From NCBI GenBank assembly GCA_947494545.1, contig CANLVH010000003.1:62001-126000 (forward strand): a DNA stretch of 64,000 bases, written 5' to 3'. The notes under the pieces are model-generated. The model ran no database searches and had not been told where the DNA came from. It saw only the letters and a list, made by a program, of their open reading frames with translations. The translations under genes and the position numbers were made by a program. Below, one piece after another: positions 44,676 through 53,453 of this stretch (positions within the stretch are counted from its first letter, which is position 1; each line of letters begins with the position of its first letter). This DNA comes from an uncultured Mesonia sp. (GTDB lineage: Bacteria; Bacteroidota; Bacteroidia; Flavobacteriales; Flavobacteriaceae).

Positions 44676-45377
44676 ATGGTAAGATTTCTACTACTATTTT
44701 TAATCACTTTTTACAGTTTTTCTACATTTGCCCAGCAAGAAAAATTATTATTCTCGCAGGCCTTAGATATGTATTTGCCAAAATATAAATCTAATGTTAA
44801 AGAGGCCTATCGTTTAAAACAAGATGAAAAAGCACGTTTTCTTTTTGATAGCTTAGTAAATCACTGCTTAAAAGGAACGTATATGGATAATTTTAAAGTT
44901 CGTGACGTTAGCCGAGACAAAGAGAATCTATACCAATACCAAAAGCCTATTTTTTTAATTACTTACGCCAGTTGGTGCGTTACTGATAAAGGTGAGGTAC
45001 CGGCACTTAATCAATTAGCAAGTGAATATGGCGAAGATGTGCAATTTGTAGTGCTTTTTTGGGATAAACGTTCTGAAGCTTTAGATGCCGCTAGTAAATA
45101 CAGTGGGTATATAGATGTTTTATACGTTAACGAGCTTAGCAATAAACATGATTTTGTAGTAAAAAACCTTAAACACGCATTAGGGTTTCCTACGGTTTAT
45201 CAAATTGGTTCAGATAAACAAATTGTTGATATACAACGTCTGAAGAAATTGCCTTTTCCTGCAAGTTTTGAAGATTCTTTTAATTTAAATTACGCTACTA
45301 TTTCCTCTGGAGTTTCTAATATTGTAGCCCACGAAAAAGAATTGTTAAGCACGGTTGAGTTTGCTATTACCGATTAA
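44676..45377 (+). CDS. Secreted thioredoxin-like protein lacking the second active-site Cys
   Basis: Exported protein of 233 residues (signal peptide ending FSTFAQ). The central part has a thioredoxin fold: PIFLITYASWCVTDKGEVPALNQL, VQFVVLFWDKR and the cis-Pro region LGFPTVYQIG. TlpA-like proteins normally have WCxxC; here it is WCVTD, so the resolving cysteine is absent and ordinary disulfide reduction is unlikely. A single-cysteine thiol role or a structural role remains possible. Confidence 0.78.
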   Translation: MVRFLLLFLITFYSFSTFAQQEKLLFSQALDMYLPKYKSNVKEAYRLKQDEKARFLFDSLVNHCLKGTYMDNFKVRDVSRDKENLYQYQKPIFLITYASWCVTDKGEVPALNQLASEYGEDVQFVVLFWDKRSEALDAASKYSGYIDVLYVNELSNKHDFVVKNLKHALGFPTVYQIGSDKQIVDIQRLKKLPFPASFEDSFNLNYATISSGVSNIVAHEKELLSTVEFAITD

Positions 45378-45423
45378 ATTACTTTTACGAGTAACGTTAT
45401 TCTGCAATCCCATAAAGAATTAA

Positions 45424-45482
45424 AAAAGAGTTTTTAAAGTATAGATGTTTGGTTAACACCAGCCTACTTTAAAAACTCTTTT
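45424..45482. terminator. Long bidirectional terminator
   Basis: AAAAGAGTTTTTAAAGTA (45424-45441) and TACTTTAAAAACTCTTTT (45465-45482) are perfect 18-base arms around a 23-base loop, in the convergent gap between the thioredoxin-like and transglycosylase genes. Confidence 0.85.
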
Positions 45483-45498
45483 CTTGTTTATTTTATAA

Positions 45499-46473
45499 TT
45501 AGGGCTTATAGGTATACGTACCCGAACTTGGTATTTTTATTAAATACATCTTTCGTGACTTATTGTTAAGGTGCTTTTCGCGTAACCACGGGTTATGTAT
45601 TTTTAAAATCTTGTAGTTTATTCCCATTTTTTTAGAAAAGCGGGCAAAATCAGAAACTGCGGTATCTACTTCTATCAGTCGAGTTTCTACCGGTTGGTAT
45701 AAGTCTTTTTCCGTAAAGTTAAAGCCATATTTTTTAGGTTGGTTTAAGATTTCTTTTAAGGCTAAAATCCTAAATACATATCTCCCAGTTTCTATATTTA
45801 ATAACAAATCATAATAATCGTTTACTTCTTGTCTTTCCTGTTGTCTAGAAACGCCTCTCTTTCCCGCATTGTAAGCCGCCGCAGCCAAAGTCCAAGAACC
45901 AAATTGCTCTTTGGCATCTAATAAATAATTGCAAGCTGCCAGCGTTGCTTTTTCTATATGGTAACGCTCGTCTACATTATCATTTACTTCTAAGCCGTTT
46001 TCTCGCGCTGTAGAAGCCATTATTTGCCAAAATCCTGTAGCTCCGGCCGGCGAAACTACCTGCTGCAAGCCGCTTTCTGCAATTGCCAAATATTTAAAAT
46101 CTTCCGGAATTCCTTTTTGTTTCAATATAGGTTCAATAATAGGAAAGTATTTATTGGCTCTTTTTATAAGCAACAAACCGTTAGATTGCCAATACGTATT
46201 CACCAACAACTCACGATCTAGACGTTCTCGAATATCCGGGTTTTCTAAAGGAACCCGTTCTCCCGCAAACTCCATTTTTTCCGGTAATGGCACTGCGTAA
46301 ACATTATAATCTTTTACCGCGCTGTTTGGATCTGTTTTGCGAGCTGTTTGTGTAGTCTGCTCGTCTTCTTTGTTTTCTGTAGCATAACCATAACCACTCT
46401 GCACTGCCTGAATGCCCAATCCTACAATTGCGACTAAGCCCACAAAGCTTAGTATATTCTTTATCTTCTTCAT
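45499..46473 (-). CDS. Membrane-bound lytic murein transglycosylase (SLT domain)
   Basis: Peptidoglycan-cleaving enzyme of 324 residues with an N-terminal membrane anchor (FVGLVAIVGLGIQAVQSGYG) and an SLT catalytic domain: KYLAIAESGLQQVVSPAGAT with the catalytic Glu, GFWQIMAST, AAAAYNAGKRGV. The C-terminal 70 residues (IEVDTAVSDFARFSKKMGINYKILKIHNPWL) are like the linker before LysM in MltD, but no full LysM repeat is seen. Acts in the periplasm. Confidence 0.9.
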   Translation of the reverse strand: MKKIKNILSFVGLVAIVGLGIQAVQSGYGYATENKEDEQTTQTARKTDPNSAVKDYNVYAVPLPEKMEFAGERVPLENPDIRERLDRELLVNTYWQSNGLLLIKRANKYFPIIEPILKQKGIPEDFKYLAIAESGLQQVVSPAGATGFWQIMASTARENGLEVNDNVDERYHIEKATLAACNYLLDAKEQFGSWTLAAAAYNAGKRGVSRQQERQEVNDYYDLLLNIETGRYVFRILALKEILNQPKKYGFNFTEKDLYQPVETRLIEVDTAVSDFARFSKKMGINYKILKIHNPWLREKHLNNKSRKMYLIKIPSSGTYTYKP

Positions 46474-46516
46474 CTTCTTCTTTTTTGAGGAAATATACTA
46501 AAAATCTTTTATTGCA

Positions 46517-47206
46517 TTACAGTTTTCCTTCTCTAATTAAATTTGGTAAATTTTCATTAAACCATCTATATCTATTTATAATCATAACGTGCGTACCACC
46601 CTTAATTATTATACAGTTTTTAATATTCTTTATAGGAAAAACCAAATCTGCATCGCCGTGAATATGAATTATATCTTTTCTAGGCTCGTCTTGCTCCCAC
46701 AGCAGCATTTTTTCTATGGCCCAATCTAAATAATATGCGTTGCTAAACCACATATATTCTTTATATAAAGCTACGCGTTTTTTTATAAAGTTGCTAACCG
46801 GCAACTTACTAACTTTCCCAACATGTTTTGCCAAACTTGTAGGAAATATTTTATATAACTTGCTCTTTTTTGCAATCTTCATGCGTTGCGGTAACTCGTG
46901 GTGAGACTTTACGGAAGAAATAATCAGTAATCTTTTTACGGCAATGTGTTTACTCATTTCTTGCACAATAATACCGCCAAAAGAAACTCCTACCAAAACT
47001 GGGTTTTGGTGCTTTATTTCTTGCAACATTCTACTTACATAAGCTTTTAAACTTTCGTTTTCTTTTGGCACCTTCCAACTTAACCAATGTATTTTAAATT
47101 TGTCTTTGGGCAATTTAATATGCTCGAATATTTTTGGTTTAGCCGCCATTCCCGGCATAAAATAAACGTGCACCAAGTCTTTATCCAACTCCTTTTTAAC
47201 AAGCAT
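46517..47206 (-). CDS. Alpha/beta hydrolase
   Basis: Protein of 229 residues with an alpha/beta hydrolase pattern: VYFMPGMAAKPKIFEHI, nucleophile elbow GVSFGG (Ser about 93), acid HGDADLVFP and His in IKGGTHVMIINR. Substrate unknown. One copy of the 10-base word (46907) lies on the non-usual strand, an exception to the orientation trend. Confidence 0.83.
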   Translation of the reverse strand: MLVKKELDKDLVHVYFMPGMAAKPKIFEHIKLPKDKFKIHWLSWKVPKENESLKAYVSRMLQEIKHQNPVLVGVSFGGIIVQEMSKHIAVKRLLIISSVKSHHELPQRMKIAKKSKLYKIFPTSLAKHVGKVSKLPVSNFIKKRVALYKEYMWFSNAYYLDWAIEKMLLWEQDEPRKDIIHIHGDADLVFPIKNIKNCIIIKGGTHVMIINRYRWFNENLPNLIREGKL

Positions 47207-47286
47207 ATAACAATAAAATAGGGTTTAAATGGTAAATTTATAGAAACTTATTTTGATAATTAAAAATTAAAGTTGAAAAGTGAATT

Positions 47287-48003
47287 ATGGAGAAAAAATT
47301 TTTCCCCGCCAACCAACGGGGCGTCGCAGATTATGGCTGGTTAAAAGCAAAGTATTCTTTTAGCTTTGCTAGTTTCTTTAAACCGGATCAAATGCGTTTT
47401 GGTAAATTACGTGTTTTAAACGATGATATTATAGTGCCAGAAGGCGGCTCTGAAAAACATACGCACGAGAATATGGAGATTATAACTATTCCCATAAAAG
47501 GTTCTTTAAAACACGAAGATTCTATGGGTAATACAGAAGTTATAGAAACCGGTCAAGTGCAAGTATTGAGTACGGGAACGGGGGTTCAGCACAGGGAAAG
47601 TAATCCTTCCGTCAGGCAAGAAACCAATATTTTACAAATATGGTTACTACCAAAAGAACAAGATCTTAAGCCTAGTTATGGGCAAAAAAATATTGACACT
47701 AAGCCTTTAAAAAACCAATTACTGCTAATAGTAACACCCAAAAACAAAGAGAAAGAAAATGTGTTAAGTGTTAATCAGCAAGCATTTTTATATTTGGGGA
47801 AATTGGAGCAAGAAAAAACAATAGATTACAACCTGCACAAAGACCATAACGGTGTGTATTTGTTTCTTATTGAAGGAAAAATACAAGTAGACGGACAAAA
47901 ATTAGAGAAACGAGACGCTTTAGGAATTTGGGATACCACAAAAGTAAGCATCGAAAGTTTGGAAAATGCTTATTTCTTAATTATTGAAGTGCCTCTAAAT
48001 TAA
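47287..48003 (+). CDS. Pirin family protein (YhhW-type)
   Basis: Bicupin of 238 residues. The N-terminal cupin has the metal ligands HTHENMEIIT...GTGVQHRESN expected of pirins. The sequence resembles E. coli YhhW, reported to have quercetin dioxygenase activity. Followed after 5 bases by a small GNAT gene. Confidence 0.93.
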   Translation: MEKKFFPANQRGVADYGWLKAKYSFSFASFFKPDQMRFGKLRVLNDDIIVPEGGSEKHTHENMEIITIPIKGSLKHEDSMGNTEVIETGQVQVLSTGTGVQHRESNPSVRQETNILQIWLLPKEQDLKPSYGQKNIDTKPLKNQLLLIVTPKNKEKENVLSVNQQAFLYLGKLEQEKTIDYNLHKDHNGVYLFLIEGKIQVDGQKLEKRDALGIWDTTKVSIESLENAYFLIIEVPLN

Positions 48004-48008
48004 AAACC

Positions 48009-48314
48009 ATGAAAACCAAGGATTTTGAAATTAAAGACAATTCATTTTTAAGACAATTTGAAGCTACCATAGAAGATAATCTGGTAACGCTAGAATACTC
48101 CGAACAAGAACGCAAAATTTTCTTATCTAAATTAACGGTAGCAGAAGATTTACAAGAAAAAGGTTATCAAGAAATTTTTCTGACCAAAATATTTGATTAT
48201 TTGGCCGGAAAAGAAAAATTAAAAGTAGTTCCTACTTCTAAAGAAGTGCGTAAATTCTTTAGAAAAAACAAAGAAAAATATTCAGAATTACTGCCAATAG
48301 GCATTAATATTTAA
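48009..48314 (+). CDS. Small GNAT-like N-acetyltransferase (YjdJ type)
   Basis: Protein of 101 residues matching the single-domain mini-GNAT group: FEATIEDNLVTLEYSEQERKIFLSKLTV, EDLQEKGYQEIFLTKIFDYL and KVVPTSKEVRKFFRKN. The acetyl-CoA loop is shortened and shows only a weak R/Q-x-x-G-x-G/A pattern (LQEKGY). Overlaps the convergent mtaB stop by 4 bases. Confidence 0.75.
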   Translation: MKTKDFEIKDNSFLRQFEATIEDNLVTLEYSEQERKIFLSKLTVAEDLQEKGYQEIFLTKIFDYLAGKEKLKVVPTSKEVRKFFRKNKEKYSELLPIGINI

Positions 48315-49654
48315 ACTGCCGCTACAGGATTTTCTGCAAAGTCAAAGCGTACCAAACCATCTTCGTCTATTTTGGTAAGTTTTATTTTATGTAATGTGTT
48401 TACATAATTTGGGTTCCACGGCATTTTAACTTTAACGTAATTTTCCGTAAAGCCGTGTATAAAACCTTCTTTATTTTCGCCTTCAAACAAGACTTCTAAA
48501 GTATTGCCTAACTGACTTTCATAAAAAGCCCTTCTCTTTTTCGCCGAAAGGCCACGTAACATTTTACTGCGTTTTTTTCTTACTTTATTAGAAACTACGC
48601 CGTCCATTTCTGCGGCAGGTGTATTTGGGCGTTCAGAATAAGTGAAAACATGTAGATAAGAAATGTCTAACTCGTTCAGAAAATTATAGGTTTCTAGAAA
48701 ACGCGCATCGGTCTCGCCGGGAAAACCGACAATTACATCTACCCCAATACAAGCATTTGGCATTGCTTTTTTTATTGCCTCTACCCTATCTATATACAAC
48801 TCGCGCATATATCTTCTGCGCATTAATTTTAATAAATCGTTACTGCCACTTTGCAGCGGAATGTGAAAATGCGGTACAAAAGTATTAGATTGGGCCACAA
48901 ACTCTATAGTTTCGTTTTTTAAAAGATTTGGTTCTATAGAAGAAATTCGTAAACGCTCTATGCCTTCTACTTTGTCTAAAGATTTTACTAGATCTAAAAA
49001 TGTGTGTTCGTGTTTTTTGTTACCAAATTCTCCTTTTCCGTAATCGCCAATATTTACGCCTGTCAAGACAATTTCTTTAATGCCTTGTTCAGAAATTTCT
49101 TTGGCGTTGCTTAAAACATTTTCTAAGGTATCGCTACGTGAAATTCCGCGTGCCAGCGGAATTGTACAATAGGTACATTTATAATCGCAACCATCTTGTA
49201 CTTTTAAAAATGCGCGTGTTCTATCTCCAATGGAATAAGAACCTACGTAAAAATCTGCTTCTTCAATTTCGCAAGAATGCACCTCGCCAAAATCGTTTTT
49301 GGTTAAATCGTTTAAATAATCTGTGATTTTAAACTTTTCTGTCGCGCCCAAAACAAGATCTACGCCGTCTACTTCTGCCAATTCTTCCGGCTTTAATTGC
49401 GCATAACAACCAATAGCAATCACAAAAGCGTCTACATTTTTCTTTTGTGCTTTTTTAACAATAGTTTTAAAACGTTTATCTGCATTATCTGTTACGCTGC
49501 ACGTGTTTATTACGTAAATGTCTGCAACTTCCGAAAAGTCTACTCTGTTAAAACCTTCATTTTCAAAAGACCTCGCAATTGTAGAGGTTTCCGAAAAGTT
49601 TAATTTACACCCCAAGGTATAAAATGCAACGTTTTTATTCTTATTTCTATCCAT
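48311..49654 (-). CDS. mtaB: tRNA t6A37 methylthiotransferase
   Basis: Radical-SAM enzyme that converts t6A37 to ms2t6A37 in tRNA. 447 residues: UPF0004 domain with three cysteines (TLGCKLN, NTCSVTDNADK, IGCYAQLKP), radical-SAM CxxxCxxC in CDYKCTYCTIP, and a TRAM-like end. VAFYTLGCKLNFSET is typical of MtaB. I take the ATG at 49652-49654 as start; an upstream in-frame ATG at 49714 adds 20 residues without family support. A -7 box is at 49792-49799. Confidence 0.93.
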   Translation of the reverse strand: MDRNKNKNVAFYTLGCKLNFSETSTIARSFENEGFNRVDFSEVADIYVINTCSVTDNADKRFKTIVKKAQKKNVDAFVIAIGCYAQLKPEELAEVDGVDLVLGATEKFKITDYLNDLTKNDFGEVHSCEIEEADFYVGSYSIGDRTRAFLKVQDGCDYKCTYCTIPLARGISRSDTLENVLSNAKEISEQGIKEIVLTGVNIGDYGKGEFGNKKHEHTFLDLVKSLDKVEGIERLRISSIEPNLLKNETIEFVAQSNTFVPHFHIPLQSGSNDLLKLMRRRYMRELYIDRVEAIKKAMPNACIGVDVIVGFPGETDARFLETYNFLNELDISYLHVFTYSERPNTPAAEMDGVVSNKVRKKRSKMLRGLSAKKRRAFYESQLGNTLEVLFEGENKEGFIHGFTENYVKVKMPWNPNYVNTLHKIKLTKIDEDGLVRFDFAENPVAAV

Positions 49655-49690
49655 AAAGCAATCGGCTCCTTTCTTGTTTTTTAATCTTGT

Positions 49691-49706
49691 GCTAATAACT
49701 ATTAGC
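49691..49706. repeat. Palindrome GCTAATAACTATTAGC in the mtaB leader
   Basis: Seven-base perfect arms around AC, 37 bases upstream of the mtaB start. Possible operator or leader hairpin. Confidence 0.5.
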
Positions 49707-49791
49707 AGGATCAACAGTTATTCTATGCTTAATTTCAGCTTCTAAAAATTAAATAGCTTGCAGTTTTGTGTCAAGCACGGAATGACGGGTG

Positions 49792-49799
49792 CAAATATA
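49792..49799 (-). promoter_or_regulatory. Candidate -7 box of mtaB
   Basis: CAAATATA, minus strand TATATTTG, exact consensus. No TTG at -33. It implies a leader of about 130 bases. Confidence 0.5.
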
Positions 49800-49924
49800 C
49801 GCTCTTAAAATTTGTTTAGAAAATTCCATAAATTTTAATTAGGAAACCTACAAACCGCTTACACTATTTTCTAACATCTTAATGATTTGGTTTTTTGGCT
49901 TTTTTTTAAGAAGTTTGACTTGTT

Positions 49925-50149
49925 ATGACAATTAAAACATATAAAACCTTAATTATCTTATTGCGTCTTGATAAATGCAGTTATATATTTAATGGCTTAT
50001 TTATCTTGTTTACTTTAGTTTTTCTAGATAATAACCGATTTCTAATAGCTTCGCTTTTAGTTGTACACGTTCTATTGCGAAAAATTATTGTTACGTACTT
50101 AAGAAACAACTTGGACAAAAAAATCTCTAAAATGAAGCAACACAACTAA
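49925..50149 (+). CDS. Possible small membrane protein
   Basis: Reading frame of 74 residues with hydrophobic segments (IFNGLFILFTLVFL, LIASLLVVHVLL) and a basic C-terminus (RNNLDKKISKMKQHN), the composition of a real small membrane protein. I do not recognise a family and there is no strong start signal, so it could be spurious. Confidence 0.4.
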   Translation: MTIKTYKTLIILLRLDKCSYIFNGLFILFTLVFLDNNRFLIASLLVVHVLLRKIIVTYLRNNLDKKISKMKQHN

Positions 50150-50210
50150 ACGGCAATAAAAGTCGGCTTCACATTTACTTTTATTTCTTTCTTATAAACG
50201 TTAAGATTAT

Positions 50211-50218
50211 TACTTTTG
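50211..50218 (+). promoter_or_regulatory. Candidate -7 box of the peptide-binding protein gene
   Basis: TACTTTTG, exact match, 22 bases before the TTG start at 50241. Confidence 0.45.
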
Positions 50219-50240
50219 GAAAATACATAAACCCAGAATT

Positions 50241-51860
50241 TTGCTCGCTATTTCTCGTATTTTCCACATAAGAAACCTACTATTTTTTGGTTTATTACTA
50301 CTTTTAAGTAGCTGTCACGAAACTAAAAATGATAATAAAGATCATCTTGTTTTTCGTTATAACGAGCATGCAAATATTACTTCTTTAGACCCTGCTTTTG
50401 CCAAAGACCAACGTAATATTTGGCCGTGCAACCAACTTTATAACAGTTTGGTACAACTGGACGATAGTTTAAATATACAACCGGATATTGCCAAAAGTTG
50501 GCAGATTTCTGATGATGCCAAAGTATATACGTTTACTTTACGGAAAGATATCAGCTTTCATAAACACCAAATTTTCGGGAAAGATTCTACTCGGCAAGTC
50601 CGCTCGAAAGATGTGGTTTTTAGTTTAAATAGATTAACCGATAAAAATTTAGCTTCGCCCGGGAGTTGGGTTATGCAAAATGTGAAAAAAATTTCCGCGC
50701 CAAGCGATTCTGTTGTAAAAATTGAACTAAAAAATGCGTTTCCCGGATTTTTGGGTTTGCTTTCTATGCAATATTGTTCGGTTATTCCTACGGAAATGAA
50801 AGATTTAGATTTTAGGAAAAGTCCCATTGGCACCGGACCATTTTATTTTAAACGTTGGGAAGCAAACGAAAAGTTGGTTTTACGAAAAAACAACTTATAC
50901 TTCGAAAAAGATTCTACCGGTCGACAATTGCCTTATTTAGAAGCGGTAGCCATTACTTTTTTACCGGATAAACAAAGTGAATTTTTACAATTTGCACAAG
51001 GCAATATAGATTTTTTAAGCGGTTTAGATCCTTCTTACAAAGATGAGTTATTGGGTATAAACGGCAAATTAAATAAGAAATACAACGCGCGGGTAGATAT
51101 GCTTTCTGCTTCTTACCTTAATACGGAATATTTAGGAATTTACTTAGATAAGAAAACTTCGCCAACCGGATCTAAAAACATCCGACAAGCAATTAATTAC
51201 GGCTTTGATAGAAAAAAGATGATTGAATATATGCGTAACGGCATAGGAACGCCAGCTACACACGGTTTTATTCCAAAAGGTTTACCCGGTTTTTCTGCCA
51301 AGCAATATTATACTTATAAGCCGAAAAAAGCTAAACAATTAATTACAGATTATACTCAAAAGACGGGTAATGCTAATCCGCAAATTACAATTAGCACCAA
51401 TTCTTCGTATTTAGATTTGGTAGAATATATGCAGCGTGAATTGCAAAATATTGGTTTAACGGTCAATATAGATGTAATGCCGCCTTCTACATTGCGCCAA
51501 CAACGTTCTGCGGGCAAGTTAGAATTGTTTCGCGCCAGTTGGATTGCAGATTATCCGGATGCGCAGAATTATTTATCTTTATTTTATTCTAAAAATTTTG
51601 CGCCACACGGGCCAAATTACACCCATTTTAAAAATGCTGAATTTGACAAACTTTATGAAAAAGCTTTAAAAACAGCTTCGGCAAAAGAGAGGCAAGATTT
51701 GTACAGGAAAATGGACTCTATTGTAATGACAGAAGCGGCTGTTGTACCGCTTTATTACGACCAAGTAATTAGATTTAAGCAGAAAAACGTACAGGGTTTA
51801 GGAATAAACCCTATTAATTTATTAGATTTAAAATGCGTTTGGAAAGAGAAAAAAGAATAA
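50241..51860 (+). CDS. Peptide ABC transporter substrate-binding lipoprotein (SBP family 5)
   Basis: Periplasmic or surface lipoprotein (LLLLLSSCHETK) of 539 residues in the OppA/DppA family: ITSLDPAFAKDQ, LYNSLVQLDDSLNIQPDIAK, KSWQISDDAKVYTFTLRKDI, VVFSLNRL, IGTGPFYFKRW and DAQNYLSLFYSK. The start is TTG at 50241, the only usable codon before the signal peptide. No permease or ATPase genes are adjacent, so it works with a transporter encoded elsewhere or has another role. Confidence 0.9.
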   Translation: MLAISRIFHIRNLLFFGLLLLLSSCHETKNDNKDHLVFRYNEHANITSLDPAFAKDQRNIWPCNQLYNSLVQLDDSLNIQPDIAKSWQISDDAKVYTFTLRKDISFHKHQIFGKDSTRQVRSKDVVFSLNRLTDKNLASPGSWVMQNVKKISAPSDSVVKIELKNAFPGFLGLLSMQYCSVIPTEMKDLDFRKSPIGTGPFYFKRWEANEKLVLRKNNLYFEKDSTGRQLPYLEAVAITFLPDKQSEFLQFAQGNIDFLSGLDPSYKDELLGINGKLNKKYNARVDMLSASYLNTEYLGIYLDKKTSPTGSKNIRQAINYGFDRKKMIEYMRNGIGTPATHGFIPKGLPGFSAKQYYTYKPKKAKQLITDYTQKTGNANPQITISTNSSYLDLVEYMQRELQNIGLTVNIDVMPPSTLRQQRSAGKLELFRASWIADYPDAQNYLSLFYSKNFAPHGPNYTHFKNAEFDKLYEKALKTASAKERQDLYRKMDSIVMTEAAVVPLYYDQVIRFKQKNVQGLGINPINLLDLKCVWKEKKE

Positions 51861-51889
51861 TCTTCCGTAAAGTTTTCTATCTAATTTTT

Positions 51890-52933
51890 CTAGCGATTAA
51901 TTCCCATTTTATTTATCCATCTTTTATACGCGCGGCTATTGTTGTTATGCTGGCGCAAGGTTTTTGCAAACTTATGATAACCGGGATTTTCAGGATTTGC
52001 TACAAAATAGAAATAATCATGGTCTTCATAATTTAAAACTGCTTCTATAGAAGAAATGTCCGGCATACTAATTGGTCCCGGCGGCAAACCTGCGTATTTA
52101 TAAGTGTTGTAGGGAGAATCTAGTGTTAAATCTTTATACAGAACCCTTTTTATAACAGTATCAAACTTATTTTCCTGCTTTTTAAGCGCGTAGATTACTG
52201 TAGGATCTGCGTCTAATTTTATTCCGCGTTTATACCTATTCATATAAACACCGGCAACTTTTTTTCTCTCGTCTACTCTGGCAGTTTCTTTTTGTACGAT
52301 TGCAGCTAAAGTAATCACTTCCTGTGGTTTGAGGTTTATCTTTTCTGCTTGCGCTAAACGTTTTTCGGTCCAAAAACGCTTATATTCTTCTAGCATACGC
52401 TTTCTAAATTCCTTTGCGGAAGTATTCCAATAAAATTCATATTGGTTAGGTATATACATCGCCAAAGCGGTTTGGGGAGTAAAGTTATTTTCTTTTAGAA
52501 ACGTAGAATCTTTCATAACCTCCACCAAACTACTGCTATCTGCTTCAATTTGTGCAGCAACTCTTCCCGCAAGGTTTTCTAAACGTTCTTGATTATTGAA
52601 GATAAGTTTTACCGGCTGGTTTTTACTCCGTAAAGTATTTACTATCTCATTATTGTTCATGCCTTTTCTTAAGACATATTTTCCCGGTTTTACGTAAGAA
52701 ACATAACCTTTCCGTAAAGCTACTTGATGAAAACTTTCTATATCTTCTAAAACCGGTTTCAAATCTTCTAAAACATCGTTATAGGAAGCGTCGGTTTTAA
52801 TATAAACTGCTTTTGTTTGACTTTCAAAATCTGTATTTGGTGCAAAAAGTGCTTGATAAACAAAATAACTGAAAATTCCCATTGCTACTAGCCCTAATAG
52901 AGCAATGGCAACAAGTATGCGTTTAATATACAT
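51890..52933 (-). CDS. mltG: Endolytic murein transglycosylase
   Basis: Cuts nascent glycan strands at the inner membrane and sets their length. 347 residues: one N-terminal membrane helix (about 4-26), LysM-like region, YltG domain with LAAIVQKETARVDERKKVAGVYMNRYKRG (catalytic Glu), LDADPTVIYAL and SPYNTYKYAGLPPGPISMP. Length is as expected. Third gene of the dapF-GNAT-mltG operon, overlapping the GNAT gene by 11 bases. Confidence 0.94.
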   Translation of the reverse strand: MYIKRILVAIALLGLVAMGIFSYFVYQALFAPNTDFESQTKAVYIKTDASYNDVLEDLKPVLEDIESFHQVALRKGYVSYVKPGKYVLRKGMNNNEIVNTLRSKNQPVKLIFNNQERLENLAGRVAAQIEADSSSLVEVMKDSTFLKENNFTPQTALAMYIPNQYEFYWNTSAKEFRKRMLEEYKRFWTEKRLAQAEKINLKPQEVITLAAIVQKETARVDERKKVAGVYMNRYKRGIKLDADPTVIYALKKQENKFDTVIKRVLYKDLTLDSPYNTYKYAGLPPGPISMPDISSIEAVLNYEDHDYFYFVANPENPGYHKFAKTLRQHNNNSRAYKRWINKMGINR

Positions 52934-53453
52934 GGTTTATGAGTTGAAATAAATATTCGTTTTTGTAGTGCCCGTTTACCAAATTCCAGTCTTTTTTAAG
53001 TCCGATTTTTTCAAAACCCATTTTCTCAAAAAGCTTAATACTGCCTTGGTTATCCTGACCAATATTGGCGTAAACTTGGTGTAGTTTTAAGTGCGTAAAA
53101 GCATATTTACAAAGTAATTCTAAGGCTTGACTTCCCAGACCTTTGCCTCTATTTTCTTCTGTAGCAATAAGAATTCCAATTCCAGCTCTTTTATTGGCAG
53201 GATCAAAATCAAATAAATCTATAAGACCTATTTTATTTTCTTGTAAATCTTCAATAAGCAAACGCAATTGTTTGGCTTCATAAATATCTTGGTGGGCATT
53301 TTCTAAATATTGTCTAATTAAAAAACGGGAGTATGGTGTTTGGGTAGAACTGAGCTCCCAAAAAATTTCGTTATTTTCTATTTGATGAATAAAATCTAAG
53401 TCCTCAGGCTCTAACGGACGCAATTTCACTTTATTTCCGGTGAGTGTTAGCAT
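52923..53453 (-). CDS. GNAT N-acetyltransferase (RimJ/RimL-like)
   Basis: Protein of 176 residues: LRPLEPEDLDFIHQIENNE at the N-terminus, acetyl-CoA loop ATEENRGKGLGSQAL (R-G-K-G-L-G) and a final NIGQDNQGSIKLFEKMGFEK, as in the RimJ/RimL/SpeG group. Substrate unknown. Overlaps dapF by 7 bases and mltG by 11. Confidence 0.88.
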   Translation of the reverse strand: MLTLTGNKVKLRPLEPEDLDFIHQIENNEIFWELSSTQTPYSRFLIRQYLENAHQDIYEAKQLRLLIEDLQENKIGLIDLFDFDPANKRAGIGILIATEENRGKGLGSQALELLCKYAFTHLKLHQVYANIGQDNQGSIKLFEKMGFEKIGLKKDWNLVNGHYKNEYLFQLINHVY

